Shown piece after piece: positions 1 to 9,983 of a stretch of 64,000 bases of DNA. The notes under the pieces were generated by a model. It saw only the letters and a program-made list of their open reading frames with translations. It was not told where the DNA came from and searched no databases. This DNA is from a virus, in the IMG/VR virus record IMGVR_UViG_3300032245_000795, positions 51,084 through 115,083 of that record; one strand, given 5' to 3'. The translations under genes and the position numbers were made by a program. Each line of letters opens with the position of its first letter. Position 1 is the first letter of the stretch.

Positions 1-3000
1 GTTGTAAATCTTCTTGGAGTTAAGGGTGGAGCAAAGAAGTTTTTTGCACAAGAAACATCTGGTGTAGCAGCATCTATGTCTCCAAAAGACTATGATTTAG
101 CAATAAAGACAGAAATTTCTAAATCAATTCCAAGACTAGAAAAACTTCTTAAGACTTGGAATTTAAATCCAGAAGAAAAAATTGTTTATGGAAATATGCT
201 ACAAAGACTCAGAGATGGAGCAAAAACAGATTGGGCAGCATTACAGCCTATACATGCTCGTGCAGGAGAAGGAGTTGCTAAATTAGAATTAGGAAACTTT
301 GAAAAATTCCAAAATGTTCCAGAGTCAAAAGCACAAGTTGAAAAACTTGTAGAGGGTTTATCAAAAGATGCAGCAGAACAATTGGAAAAGTTACCTAAAG
401 AACAAAGAGATAGAGTGCTTGCTGCACTAGGAAAAGAAAAACCAGCACCAACACATATGAGCCAAGCAAGGCTAATGAAATTTGTAGAACAAAATATGGT
501 TTACAAAGATGGTCTATTCCATGATAAAAAATCTTTAGATGCTGGAAGTACAACATCTGGAAAAACTTATGAAGAAGTTATGAAGAAAGTTTTTTATCAG
601 ATGGGCCTTCAAGAAAAAGATGGTTCTTTTGTAAGCGATAAAAAATTAAATGTTCCATCTAAACTAAAGTCTGCAATGAGCACTGTAGACAAAGCAGGTG
701 GAGGCTGGAGAACAAACGTACCAAAAAGTTCATTGCTTTGGAAAGCCTTAGATGCAGAAGAGCAAAGTTTTAGAGCAGCAAATATGGCTGCAGGCAAAAA
801 CGATCCATTAAAAAATGTAAGAGAAAAACTTAAGTCTCTAGGTTATAATGAAAAACAAATTGCTACTGCGCTAAGATCTGAGTTATCGCATGTAGAAAAA
901 ACTGGAGAATCTGGAAGAGGTCCTGCAAAGTATTCAAAGGGATCAGCAATGTTCGACTTAAGACTACTAAATAACTACATGAATACAAAGACTAGACCTC
1001 AAAGTATTTTAGACTGGAACGCAAAAAATGGAAATGCTCTTGGATTAACAGCAACACAGATTAAAGAATTTCAAAAAGCAGCAAACTATATGAAACCTGG
1101 GGCACACCCAATAACATTAGATGATATAAAATTAGTTCAAAAATCCGCACAACTTGATGTTTTAGCAGATGAATATCTAAAACAACAAAAGGTAAAGCCA
1201 AAGGGTTTTCCAAAACTAGGACAAGTTAATGCTTCTAAGGGGCTTTTGGCACTTCTTGATGACAGAATTGGAACAGGATACTACAAATCTTCAAAACCAA
1301 TTTTTAATTTATCAAGCGGTGTAGATCAAAGTCAAAAGGTTTTAGTAGATCCAAATAACGAATTTAAAGTCGATACTAAGACTGGAAAAGTAACAAAGTT
1401 AACAAACGCTAATACAGGAGCAAAGCCTGCTGGAGCAGTTGCTAGTAGTGGAAGTTCAAGAGACAGAAGGACTACGACAGAAACACCAACACAAAGAGTT
1501 GCAACAAGAAGTCAACTTACAAGTTTCCGCAGAGGGTTTGGTAAAATTCCTGGATTCTCTATGCCTGGAAAAATCAAGGGAGACCCAAGACTAACAAACC
1601 CTACAGTAAAACAAGGACAGTTAGCATTGCAGTTACGTGGCAAAGGATATAGCCAGGTAGAAATTGATAGAGCACTTAGAAGGTTTGCAGAAAAAGAATT
1701 AAAAAATAAAGAATCACAGGTTCGTGCTGCTGAAAAATCAGCAAGAGCAGAAGCAGCAAGACAAAAAGAACAAGCAGCAATACAAAAAAAACAAACAGAT
1801 GTTGCAAGAAAAGCATTTATAGAAAATGAGCGCAGATCACAACTAAATGCAGCACAAGCAAGAACATATGATGCTGCAGTAAAAGAAGATCAAAAGAGAA
1901 CAATAAAAAATCAAAAACAAACTGAAAAAGTAAATGCTAAACAAACAAGAATAGCACGTCAAGAAAAGGTTGGTAGATTCTCTGGCGGTGCATCTATGGC
2001 TCTTGGAACTGTTGGTATGGGTCTTATGATGTCTGGGAATACAAATGCTGGCATGGCTGTATCAGGTTTGTCAGCCCTTGCAGGAATGGCCCCGATGCTT
2101 GCTGGTATGGGACCAGTAGGAGTAGCCCTGACTGCTGTAGCAGCAGTTGGTGGAGGGCTTTGGATGCTAGACAAGGCAGCAAAGAAAGCAGCAGAATCAC
2201 AGTCTAGACAAGTTGATGCAACAAGAGCAACAACAGAAAAAATGAAAACCATTGGAGAAATGAATGGCAAAGTTGGAGCATCTGAAATTTATGCAAGAAA
2301 AAGAAAAGAATCGGTAGCCAATAGATATTCTATTGGTTTTGAAAGAGGAAAAACCCAATATGGATCAGACTTTTTAAAAGAACAAGTTGGAAAAGATATG
2401 TTTTCTGGCATTATAGAAAGTTTAAAGTCTGGTTCTAAAAATGTTGCATCTCAGGTAGCAACAGAACTTGCTGGTTATATTTCTGATGGAATATTAACTG
2501 CACAGCAAGCAAACAGTATTGCTGATCAGATTGGAATTGAGTTAGGCAATACTACAATTGGTGCAGATATTACTGGAAAACTACTAGAATTGGTCGGTCC
2601 AAATGGAGAAGATTTATTAACAAATCCACTAGAAGTAAGAGTTAAAATAGTTAAAGAACAACAGAAAAATACTCAATTAGTTATGAGTGAGTTAGAAAAG
2701 TATTATAATTGGTCAGGTAAAAACAATAACGGTTTTGATGACAAGTCCGATGCTGCAAACGCTGCAGAAGTTTTTGCATCTCAGGCTGCAGCAGCAAATG
2801 TACAGGATTTAGAGTTTAATCAAGCGCAAATAGATTCTTTAAATCTTGAGTACGACAATAAAATAAAAATACTTGAAGCACAAAAAGCAACTACATCAGA
2901 CAAAGCAAAGCAGTTAGAAATTCAAGGAAAAATTGATGCTGCTGAGAAAGATCGTATAACAGGAACAAAAAAATTACGAGAAAATAATAGAAAAATTATA

Positions 3001-6000
3001 CAAGAACAAATGAAAGCCCTTAAGTTTGTAAAGACAAATCAAAAACAAGGTTCAGAGGCAAGTGTAGAAACTGCATACTTTGAAGCATTAAAAACTCAAG
3101 TTAGGGACAAGTACAAAGACGATCCAACACAAAATGCATTTGTAGATAAATTTTTTCAAGTTGCACAGAATGCAGGTAGCCAAGAAATAGAAGCAAAGAT
3201 TATGACTGTTGTTGGTTCTGGTCAAATGCCAGTTACATCAGCAGTTAAGTTAATGGAAATGTTTGCTGGAGATGAAAAAGGACTTAATAAGATTCTTAAT
3301 GTAACAACATCAATTGCAGATCCTGGAAAAGTAACAGAGTTCTTAAACTCTATTGAATTAATAACAGATCCCAATACAAAAAAAGAGATTATGGTAGAAC
3401 TAACACAAAAGTCTCCAAAAGAAGCAGAAGGAATAATGTCTGCTTTTAATATGATGAAATTATTAAATCCAGAAATAAATATAGACTTCTTTTTTAAAGA
3501 TGGTGGCGCAGCAGGAATTGGAAAACTTAAGGAAATTGCAGACAAACTTGAAGAAGTTCAAAAAATAAAAGAGCCAATAACAACAAAGTTTTTGCTAGAG
3601 ACAAAAGAAATTGGTGGGGTAAACCTAGAAGATCTTATTCCAATTATGGAAAAATACAAAAATCAACCAGATGTTATAAAAAAACAAGTTATTTCACAAT
3701 ATATTGTTATAAAAGAAACACTTAATCCAGGAGAGATTGCAGCAGAAAAGAAAAGGCTTTTAGCAGGATATAAGGGAAATCCAAAGGGAGCCGAGCAGTA
3801 TTCGGAGTACCTAAACTCTCCAGAAGGAACAAAATATGTTACAAATAAGGTTGTTGAAAATAAAATTGCACAAGCCATTAAGCCTGAGATAGAAGCACTA
3901 GAGGCAGCACGTCTTGAAGCAGAAAAACTAAAGGGAGATAAAGTTACTGACCCATTTGAATGGATGTTAGCAGCATTAAAGAATGTTCGCAACGCTGCAA
4001 TAGATGCAAAGGGTGGAATTGAAGAATTAAAAAGAGCACTTGCAAAAATTGGTCCAAAGGCTGTAGGAGATAAGTTCTTAGGAATAGATCAACAAATGAT
4101 TGCTCAAGGACGTAATAAGCAGTTTATTGATTACGCTATGGGATTAACACCTGATGAGCAGGCAAAACTTTTCACTACCGCTGGACCTAAAAATAAAAGT
4201 GGTAAAAACAAGGGAAGAATACAAGACCCATATAACAAGGGCAAATTATTACCAGAGACAGCAAAACAAGGCGATGTAGTACTATCTAGCCTTGGAAAAA
4301 CATATAATAGTTTCTTTGATGCAAAAGTCATTGGAGATTTCAATGCTGCAATGGGCAGATCTCTTTCATCAATAAAAGATCAAGAGAAGGCAAGAATTAA
4401 ATTAGTTGCTGCTGGATATGATTCTGCAACAATAGAAGGTCTAATATCAGATGAATATACTACACAGTTAATTGCTTCAGGTAAAATAACAGAAGGTCAA
4501 CTAAAGCAAAATGTTGAAATTTCTAAAGAACTTGCCAATAGACAAAAAATTAATAGCCTACTTTCTAGAGGTACATCAGAATTGCAAAGGCAAGCAGATA
4601 TGTCAAGAGCAGCACAGGCTGCAAAGTTCTTACGTAGTCAAGGTGTTTCAGAAGATGGTGTGAGGGCAGCCCTTGCAGATGCAGGTTCATTGTCAGAAGC
4701 AATTGCTGCTATGGATCAATATAACTCTTCTGCTGGGCTTGCTGCTGGTACACTTAAAACCATTGTTGATGGACTTAACGCTATAAAGGCAAACTCAAAT
4801 ATAGAATTAATTCTTAAATTTACAACAGCAAATGTTTCAGGGCAGATTCAGCAAGGAGCAGAAGCAGCCAAAAAGATAATGGACTCAAAGAGAACAGTCT
4901 ACAATAATCTAACTGCTGACAAATTAAAAAATGCAACTTCGGCATATACAGATTCAAGTAAAGCCCCTCAACAAGTTGGTAAGATTGCAACAGCAACTGT
5001 AGATGCAAGGTATAAAGCAACAAATACTCCAATACCAGTGATATCAGAAGGCGCAACAATAAAGAGTCTTCAAAAAGCAATGGAAACTAAGGCTAAAGAA
5101 ATAGATCTTTCATCTTCAAATCTTAGCAAGGCTAAATCTGCAGCGTCTGCAGTAAGAGATCAAATTTCAAATGCAGAAAACGCTTTGCAGACAGCACTAG
5201 ATAATGCTAATGCAGGCGTTGATAAAGCAATTAAGGGAGTTCAAGATGTCATTAGAGGTTATGAAAATCAGATCAAGTCAATAGAAAAAACTATAAAGTC
5301 CAGAGAAGATGAAATAAAGAAAAGATTTACAGATAAAATAGAGGCATTTAATAAAGAAAACCAAATGCTAAGTAATGACCTTGCAATAATGGACAAGGCT
5401 GCAGAAGATATTAATGAGAAGTATGATAAGCAAGTAGAAGCCTTGCAGGAAGTAAACAAATTAAATCAAGAAATTATTGATGCACAGGGACAGCAGTTAG
5501 ACCTGGCTGATGCTCTTTCTCAAGGTGATATCGCAGCAGCAGCAAGAGTTGCAAATGAGATGTCAGCATCTTATGCAAACAATCAAGCAGACACAATAAT
5601 GCAGGGTATTGAACTTGCCAGAACTAATGATTTGTCAGCCTTAACTGGTGCAGAAAGCGGACTAACTGCAGATGCTATTTCAGAAAGACAATTTGCTATA
5701 AGTCAAGAAATTTATAAACTAGAAACAGATCCTGCAAGATTGGCAATTGAAGCAGAAATACTAGCACTAAATGAAAGTGCTCTTGCAGTACAAGAATTAA
5801 TTGCTGCAAAACAAGAAGAGATTGATCAAATTGAGGCTGGAAGAGCAAATATTTTAGCAGGTGTAGAGGCAGCCCATGCAGCAAACCTAAAGGCTTTGAA
5901 TGATTCTTTAGTTCCACTTGATGAGGCAGTAAAGAAAAATGAAGGAATATTAAAAAAGTTAGAAGATGAAGAAGAAGCATTGTCAGCACAAAAAGGATAT

Positions 6001-9000
6001 CTTGAAGCAATTGCAGATGAAGCAGTTGATATTGATAACACTACTGGAATGACCCTTGATGATTGGGTAGACACAGAAGACAAAGTAAAATCAATTGAAG
6101 AATTAGCAGCAGCATATGCTCTTTCAACACTTGCAGCCCAAGCAGCAGTTGCAGCAGCAAGTACATCCTGGGGTGAAATTTTAAATTCCATTAATAAAAT
6201 TCCTGATAGTATTGAAACAAAATTAATAGTTGAGAAGATTGAGAATATAACACAAAATATTAAAAAAACATATACTGATGATGGTAGCGCAGCATCTGCA
6301 GCAGCAGCAGCAACTGCTGCAACTGCACAAGCAGAAGCAAAAGCAAAGGCCATTGCTGCAGCACTAAGAAAATTAACATCTGGACAAGCCTTAACAGCAG
6401 AAGAAAAGGCCCTGCTTTCAATAAACGGAGATGCAGATACATCAGCAGCAGACAAAGCAGTTAAAGATGCAGCAGATGTAAAGGCTAAGGCAATTGCAGA
6501 TGCTCTAAGAAGATTAAATAGCGGTCAATTGTTAACATCACAAGAAAGAGAACTTCTTGGTATGGCACCTGCTACAGACATGTATGATCCAAATGATCCA
6601 TCTCACAAGGGTTCTTTTGAAACAGGTTGGTCATTAAATTCATGGGTTCATGCAATGGGCAAAGAATCAGCAGCACCCATACTAAAGAGCATGGGCTACT
6701 GGGCAGATGGTGGAGTTGTATATAGAAAAGCAGGAAGTCCTAGCCCAGAGTTTAAGGCAAAGGGAACAGATACTGTTCCAGCAATGCTAACTCCTGGAGA
6801 GTTTGTAATTAATAAGGCTGCAGTAAAAAAGTACGGACCAAAATTCTTTAAAATACTTAATGACAAAAAGTATCCAAAAAAGACTTCAGCAACAACTCCA
6901 ACAGAAGTACTTGACATAATAAGAAACCTTGGTTATTCAGTACCAGTTAAACCAACTTCTGCTTACGATTCTAACAATCAACCTACTGGAAGTGCAACTG
7001 GAAGATACTGGGGAGAGTTAGAAAGACTTTACGAAAGTTCTCCAATTGGTTTTGATGGCAAAGGAAAGCCAATACTTAACACTACAGGTAAAGATCCTTG
7101 GGGTGGTACAGAGATCCCAGGCCTTCCATTTAATGGAACAGTTCCACAATTTTCAGACTACTGGCATCAATTAGCAGAACAACCACAAAAGTTTAGTGGG
7201 CCTGCAATGGGTATAGACAAACCTGTGGACCGCTATGCAGGATCTGGCGCATCTATGGGTGGTATTGGTAACGGAGCATACGGCTTGACTGGCCTACAGA
7301 TGCTTTCTAGAGGCGGTATGGTTAATCCATTAATGATGTCTGAAGGCGGTTCAGTGCCTTGGTATAAAAAGGCAGGAAATTTCCTAGTAGAAGCAGTTAA
7401 GGAAACTGGAAGATCTATTGACTGGTTAACTGGAATGTATACAGCAGGACAAACTGGACAAAGAGATCCTATGATGTTCAGCAAAGACAATAAAGTTCTA
7501 CTTAAGAATATCAATGCAGCAGTAGATGCTGGGTACGGCTCAGAAGCAACTAAAGTTTTGGCAACCAAAACTGCTATGAGCGGAGTAAATGTAGGATCAC
7601 TTTTTCTTGGTGGGGCATTAGGAAGCGCAACAGCAAGAGGTGCAGTTGGTGCATACGGAATATCAAAAGGAATTCCAGCACTTGAAACACTCTTGCCAAC
7701 AGGATCTTTGTCTTATGCTACAAAAACAGGATTAGGGGCTGCATCTAACTTAGGATCTAGTACATATTTAAAGACTACAAACCCATTTACTCCAAAAACC
7801 ACAGTATATGCCAAGGGGCCTGGAGGAATAGAAGATATCCCATTTCTTGATAAGACCAGAAAAGCAAGATTCTTGGAATATGCTAAGGGACTTAATAATA
7901 AAGATGCCAACTATTTATCTCCAGATACTATAGCAGGAATTAAAAAAGTTGAAGCAGACGTAAAGAAAAGATTTGATGAAATTGAAGAAATAAAAAATGG
8001 AACACTTAATGGTAATCCATTGCCCGATCCAGAGAGAACCCTAGGATACTGGACACGTTATAACACAGACGATTTAATGCAAATTGCATTGGCAAAAAAA
8101 TATAATATTCCACCTATTAGTCAAGATTATTTAGCAGAGTATGCAAATATGGGATTAACTGCTTTCTATGATAAAAATTGGGCAGAGATTCATACAGCAC
8201 TTGGTAGACAAACACTTGGTAGAGAGTTTGTTGGATACAGAGGTCTTAGCCACAAAGACCTTGCTGATATTGTTGGTTATAAAGAAGTAAACAAATTAGA
8301 AGATTTTACAGGAAAGGTTATAGGTAAAGAATCTGCATACCTCGGTAGCAGGGGATACGGACCAACACCTGGAGCCACACTTAAGCCTAACTGGGAAGAA
8401 CTTTTAGCAGGAAGAGACGCAAGAATTGCACCGTACGACTTTATAAATAATAAAGATCTTTTTGATTTAGAACCAGGAATAGGGGGAGTAGGAAATGCCT
8501 GGGTACCAGATGTTGCTAAATCATTTACAGAAAACCTTGATTGGGCAAAAAGAATAACAACAAATAATGATACTGGAGGAGGAGGTGTCTCTGCAATTGC
8601 AAAGGTTAACTTTGGTTCAGATGTTTTGGGGATTGACAGTATAACAAAATTAGGACTTGGTGGTTCACATGCAGACCCAACTCTTACAGAGCCATTTGTT
8701 TCTGCCTTTACTGAATTTATTCTTAAAAAGGTAACTCCTATGGCTCACAGAATTCCAGATGATACTGGGGAATTTATAACTAATGACTATGGTACCAAAT
8801 GGGTTAATGGACCAGGATATTCAAGATTAATAGATGAGTATGAATTTGATGCAGTAAGAACTTTACCTAAACCATATATAATTCCAGAAACTTTTCCTAA
8901 CACAACAACGGCAAGCATTGATAATTTAACCTTAGCAGCAAAATCACAAGCAATAGCGGATGCTATTAAAAAACAAGGTCTTCAAAATGCAGCAAAGGCA

Positions 9001-9324
9001 GAGGGTATGGCAAAAAGATATGGAATGTCATCTGGTGGAGTAGTTCCTAAATATTTTGCTGCTGGTGGATACGCCTCTGGAACAGACATAGTACCAGCAA
9101 TGCTAACTCCAGGAGAATTTGTAATGAGTAAGTATGCTGTTGAAGCACACGGTGCAGATACTATGAAGGCAATTAATAATGGATCTTCCGTTGGTGACTC
9201 AGTGTATAATTATAGTATCAGTGTAAATGTAAAGTCTGATTCAAACCCAGATGAAATTGCAAGAGCAGTAATGACTCAAATAAAGAGTATTGATTCACAA
9301 AAGATTAGAGGAGTTAGAATATAA
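1..9324 (+). CDS. Tail tape measure protein (5' end outside window)
   Basis: The frame is open from base 1, so the real start lies upstream; at least 3107 residues are present. The tape measure sets tail length and is threaded into the host envelope at DNA entry. Visible parts, counted from base 1: long Ala/Lys/Gln-rich helical stretches, a hydrophobic Gly/Ala/Met segment near residues 660-715, coiled coil near 1730-1830, and two copies of the TMP motif VPAMLTPGEFV near 2260 and 3035. The C-terminal 'NYSISVNVKSD...IARAVMTQIKSI' tail is typical of actinophage tape measures. The part near residues 2740-2890 resembles an ADP-ribosyltransferase fold (GYRGLS, then SFTENLDWAKR), a weak call. The stop overlaps the next start. 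Confidence 0.93.
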   Translation, partial: VVNLLGVKGGAKKFFAQETSGVAASMSPKDYDLAIKTEISKSIPRLEKLLKTWNLNPEEKIVYGNMLQRLRDGAKTDWAALQPIHARAGEGVAKLELGNFEKFQNVPESKAQVEKLVEGLSKDAAEQLEKLPKEQRDRVLAALGKEKPAPTHMSQARLMKFVEQNMVYKDGLFHDKKSLDAGSTTSGKTYEEVMKKVFYQMGLQEKDGSFVSDKKLNVPSKLKSAMSTVDKAGGGWRTNVPKSSLLWKALDAEEQSFRAANMAAGKNDPLKNVREKLKSLGYNEKQIATALRSELSHVEKTGESGRGPAKYSKGSAMFDLRLLNNYMNTKTRPQSILDWNAKNGNALGLTATQIKEFQKAANYMKPGAHPITLDDIKLVQKSAQLDVLADEYLKQQKVKPKGFPKLGQVNASKGLLALLDDRIGTGYYKSSKPIFNLSSGVDQSQKVLVDPNNEFKVDTKTGKVTKLTNANTGAKPAGAVASSGSSRDRRTTTETPTQRVATRSQLTSFRRGFGKIPGFSMPGKIKGDPRLTNPTVKQGQLALQLRGKGYSQVEIDRALRRFAEKELKNKESQVRAAEKSARAEAARQKEQAAIQKKQTDVARKAFIENERRSQLNAAQARTYDAAVKEDQKRTIKNQKQTEKVNAKQTRIARQEKVGRFSGGASMALGTVGMGLMMSGNTNAGMAVSGLSALAGMAPMLAGMGPVGVALTAVAAVGGGLWMLDKAAKKAAESQSRQVDATRATTEKMKTIGEMNGKVGASEIYARKRKESVANRYSIGFERGKTQYGSDFLKEQVGKDMFSGIIESLKSGSKNVASQVATELAGYISDGILTAQQANSIADQIGIELGNTTIGADITGKLLELVGPNGEDLLTNPLEVRVKIVKEQQKNTQLVMSELEKYYNWSGKNNNGFDDKSDAANAAEVFASQAAAANVQDLEFNQAQIDSLNLEYDNKIKILEAQKATTSDKAKQLEIQGKIDAAEKDRITGTKKLRENNRKIIQEQMKALKFVKTNQKQGSEASVETAYFEALKTQVRDKYKDDPTQNAFVDKFFQVAQNAGSQEIEAKIMTVVGSGQMPVTSAVKLMEMFAGDEKGLNKILNVTTSIADPGKVTEFLNSIELITDPNTKKEIMVELTQKSPKEAEGIMSAFNMMKLLNPEINIDFFFKDGGAAGIGKLKEIADKLEEVQKIKEPITTKFLLETKEIGGVNLEDLIPIMEKYKNQPDVIKKQVISQYIVIKETLNPGEIAAEKKRLLAGYKGNPKGAEQYSEYLNSPEGTKYVTNKVVENKIAQAIKPEIEALEAARLEAEKLKGDKVTDPFEWMLAALKNVRNAAIDAKGGIEELKRALAKIGPKAVGDKFLGIDQQMIAQGRNKQFIDYAMGLTPDEQAKLFTTAGPKNKSGKNKGRIQDPYNKGKLLPETAKQGDVVLSSLGKTYNSFFDAKVIGDFNAAMGRSLSSIKDQEKARIKLVAAGYDSATIEGLISDEYTTQLIASGKITEGQLKQNVEISKELANRQKINSLLSRGTSELQRQADMSRAAQAAKFLRSQGVSEDGVRAALADAGSLSEAIAAMDQYNSSAGLAAGTLKTIVDGLNAIKANSNIELILKFTTANVSGQIQQGAEAAKKIMDSKRTVYNNLTADKLKNATSAYTDSSKAPQQVGKIATATVDARYKATNTPIPVISEGATIKSLQKAMETKAKEIDLSSSNLSKAKSAASAVRDQISNAENALQTALDNANAGVDKAIKGVQDVIRGYENQIKSIEKTIKSREDEIKKRFTDKIEAFNKENQMLSNDLAIMDKAAEDINEKYDKQVEALQEVNKLNQEIIDAQGQQLDLADALSQGDIAAAARVANEMSASYANNQADTIMQGIELARTNDLSALTGAESGLTADAISERQFAISQEIYKLETDPARLAIEAEILALNESALAVQELIAAKQEEIDQIEAGRANILAGVEAAHAANLKALNDSLVPLDEAVKKNEGILKKLEDEEEALSAQKGYLEAIADEAVDIDNTTGMTLDDWVDTEDKVKSIEELAAAYALSTLAAQAAVAAASTSWGEILNSINKIPDSIETKLIVEKIENITQNIKKTYTDDGSAASAAAAATAATAQAEAKAKAIAAALRKLTSGQALTAEEKALLSINGDADTSAADKAVKDAADVKAKAIADALRRLNSGQLLTSQERELLGMAPATDMYDPNDPSHKGSFETGWSLNSWVHAMGKESAAPILKSMGYWADGGVVYRKAGSPSPEFKAKGTDTVPAMLTPGEFVINKAAVKKYGPKFFKILNDKKYPKKTSATTPTEVLDIIRNLGYSVPVKPTSAYDSNNQPTGSATGRYWGELERLYESSPIGFDGKGKPILNTTGKDPWGGTEIPGLPFNGTVPQFSDYWHQLAEQPQKFSGPAMGIDKPVDRYAGSGASMGGIGNGAYGLTGLQMLSRGGMVNPLMMSEGGSVPWYKKAGNFLVEAVKETGRSIDWLTGMYTAGQTGQRDPMMFSKDNKVLLKNINAAVDAGYGSEATKVLATKTAMSGVNVGSLFLGGALGSATARGAVGAYGISKGIPALETLLPTGSLSYATKTGLGAASNLGSSTYLKTTNPFTPKTTVYAKGPGGIEDIPFLDKTRKARFLEYAKGLNNKDANYLSPDTIAGIKKVEADVKKRFDEIEEIKNGTLNGNPLPDPERTLGYWTRYNTDDLMQIALAKKYNIPPISQDYLAEYANMGLTAFYDKNWAEIHTALGRQTLGREFVGYRGLSHKDLADIVGYKEVNKLEDFTGKVIGKESAYLGSRGYGPTPGATLKPNWEELLAGRDARIAPYDFINNKDLFDLEPGIGGVGNAWVPDVAKSFTENLDWAKRITTNNDTGGGGVSAIAKVNFGSDVLGIDSITKLGLGGSHADPTLTEPFVSAFTEFILKKVTPMAHRIPDDTGEFITNDYGTKWVNGPGYSRLIDEYEFDAVRTLPKPYIIPETFPNTTTASIDNLTLAAKSQAIADAIKKQGLQNAAKAEGMAKRYGMSSGGVVPKYFAAGGYASGTDIVPAMLTPGEFVMSKYAVEAHGADTMKAINNGSSVGDSVYNYSISVNVKSDSNPDEIARAVMTQIKSIDSQKIRGVRI

Positions 9325-9983
9325 TGGCAACCAATGTATATATGGCAGGTCGTAAAAAATATCAAAGACCTCAAGGACTTCTCTTTGCAGACAACCAGGG
9401 GATAAAGGTAGACGGATTTCATATCCCAGAAGGAAACGAAATAGGGTCATTAGCAGCCTCTGCAGAGGGATCTGGAGAGTTTTTAATACTCTCTGATGAT
9501 AATAGGTCGCCAATAGACTTTAGTACCACCAGAATTGAAAAAAGGGAGAGAATGATCAATGGTCGTATGAGGTCATATCATATTGCAGATAAACTACAAA
9601 TCAATGTTTCCTGGGATATGTTACCATCAAGAGCGTATGATACATATGCTAGGTTTGATTCTAATGGACAGCCAAACTTAGTAAAGAATATAAATACTAG
9701 ACCAACCCCTTTAGAGTTTACAACAGATGGTGGAGCAGGAGGAGTAGAACTGCTTGATTGGTATAAAAACCATAAAGGATCTTTTTGGGTTTATCTTGCT
9801 TATGATAAGTACACTAATTTTAATAATGATATACAAACCACACAAGATGATAGATTTAAAAATATAAACAAATATAATGAAGTCATTGAGGTTTTCTTTG
9901 CAGACTTCAACTATTCTGTACAAAAAAGAAGTGGCTTAAACTTTGATTTTTGGAATGTGTCTTTAACACTGGAAGAGGCATAA
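9324..9983 (+). CDS. Distal/minor tail protein
   Basis: 219 aa, with its ATG overlapping the tape-measure stop (TAATG), which indicates translational coupling. Position directly after the tape measure and a mixed beta-rich composition suit a distal tail or tail-tip adaptor. No diagnostic motif was recognised, so the call rests on synteny. Confidence 0.65.
   Translation: MATNVYMAGRKKYQRPQGLLFADNQGIKVDGFHIPEGNEIGSLAASAEGSGEFLILSDDNRSPIDFSTTRIEKRERMINGRMRSYHIADKLQINVSWDMLPSRAYDTYARFDSNGQPNLVKNINTRPTPLEFTTDGGAGGVELLDWYKNHKGSFWVYLAYDKYTNFNNDIQTTQDDRFKNINKYNEVIEVFFADFNYSVQKRSGLNFDFWNVSLTLEEA

Noticed and set aside
5826-6455. Minus-strand 209-aa frame inside the tape measure
   Set aside because: Antisense shadow of alanine-rich helical codons; no start signals.
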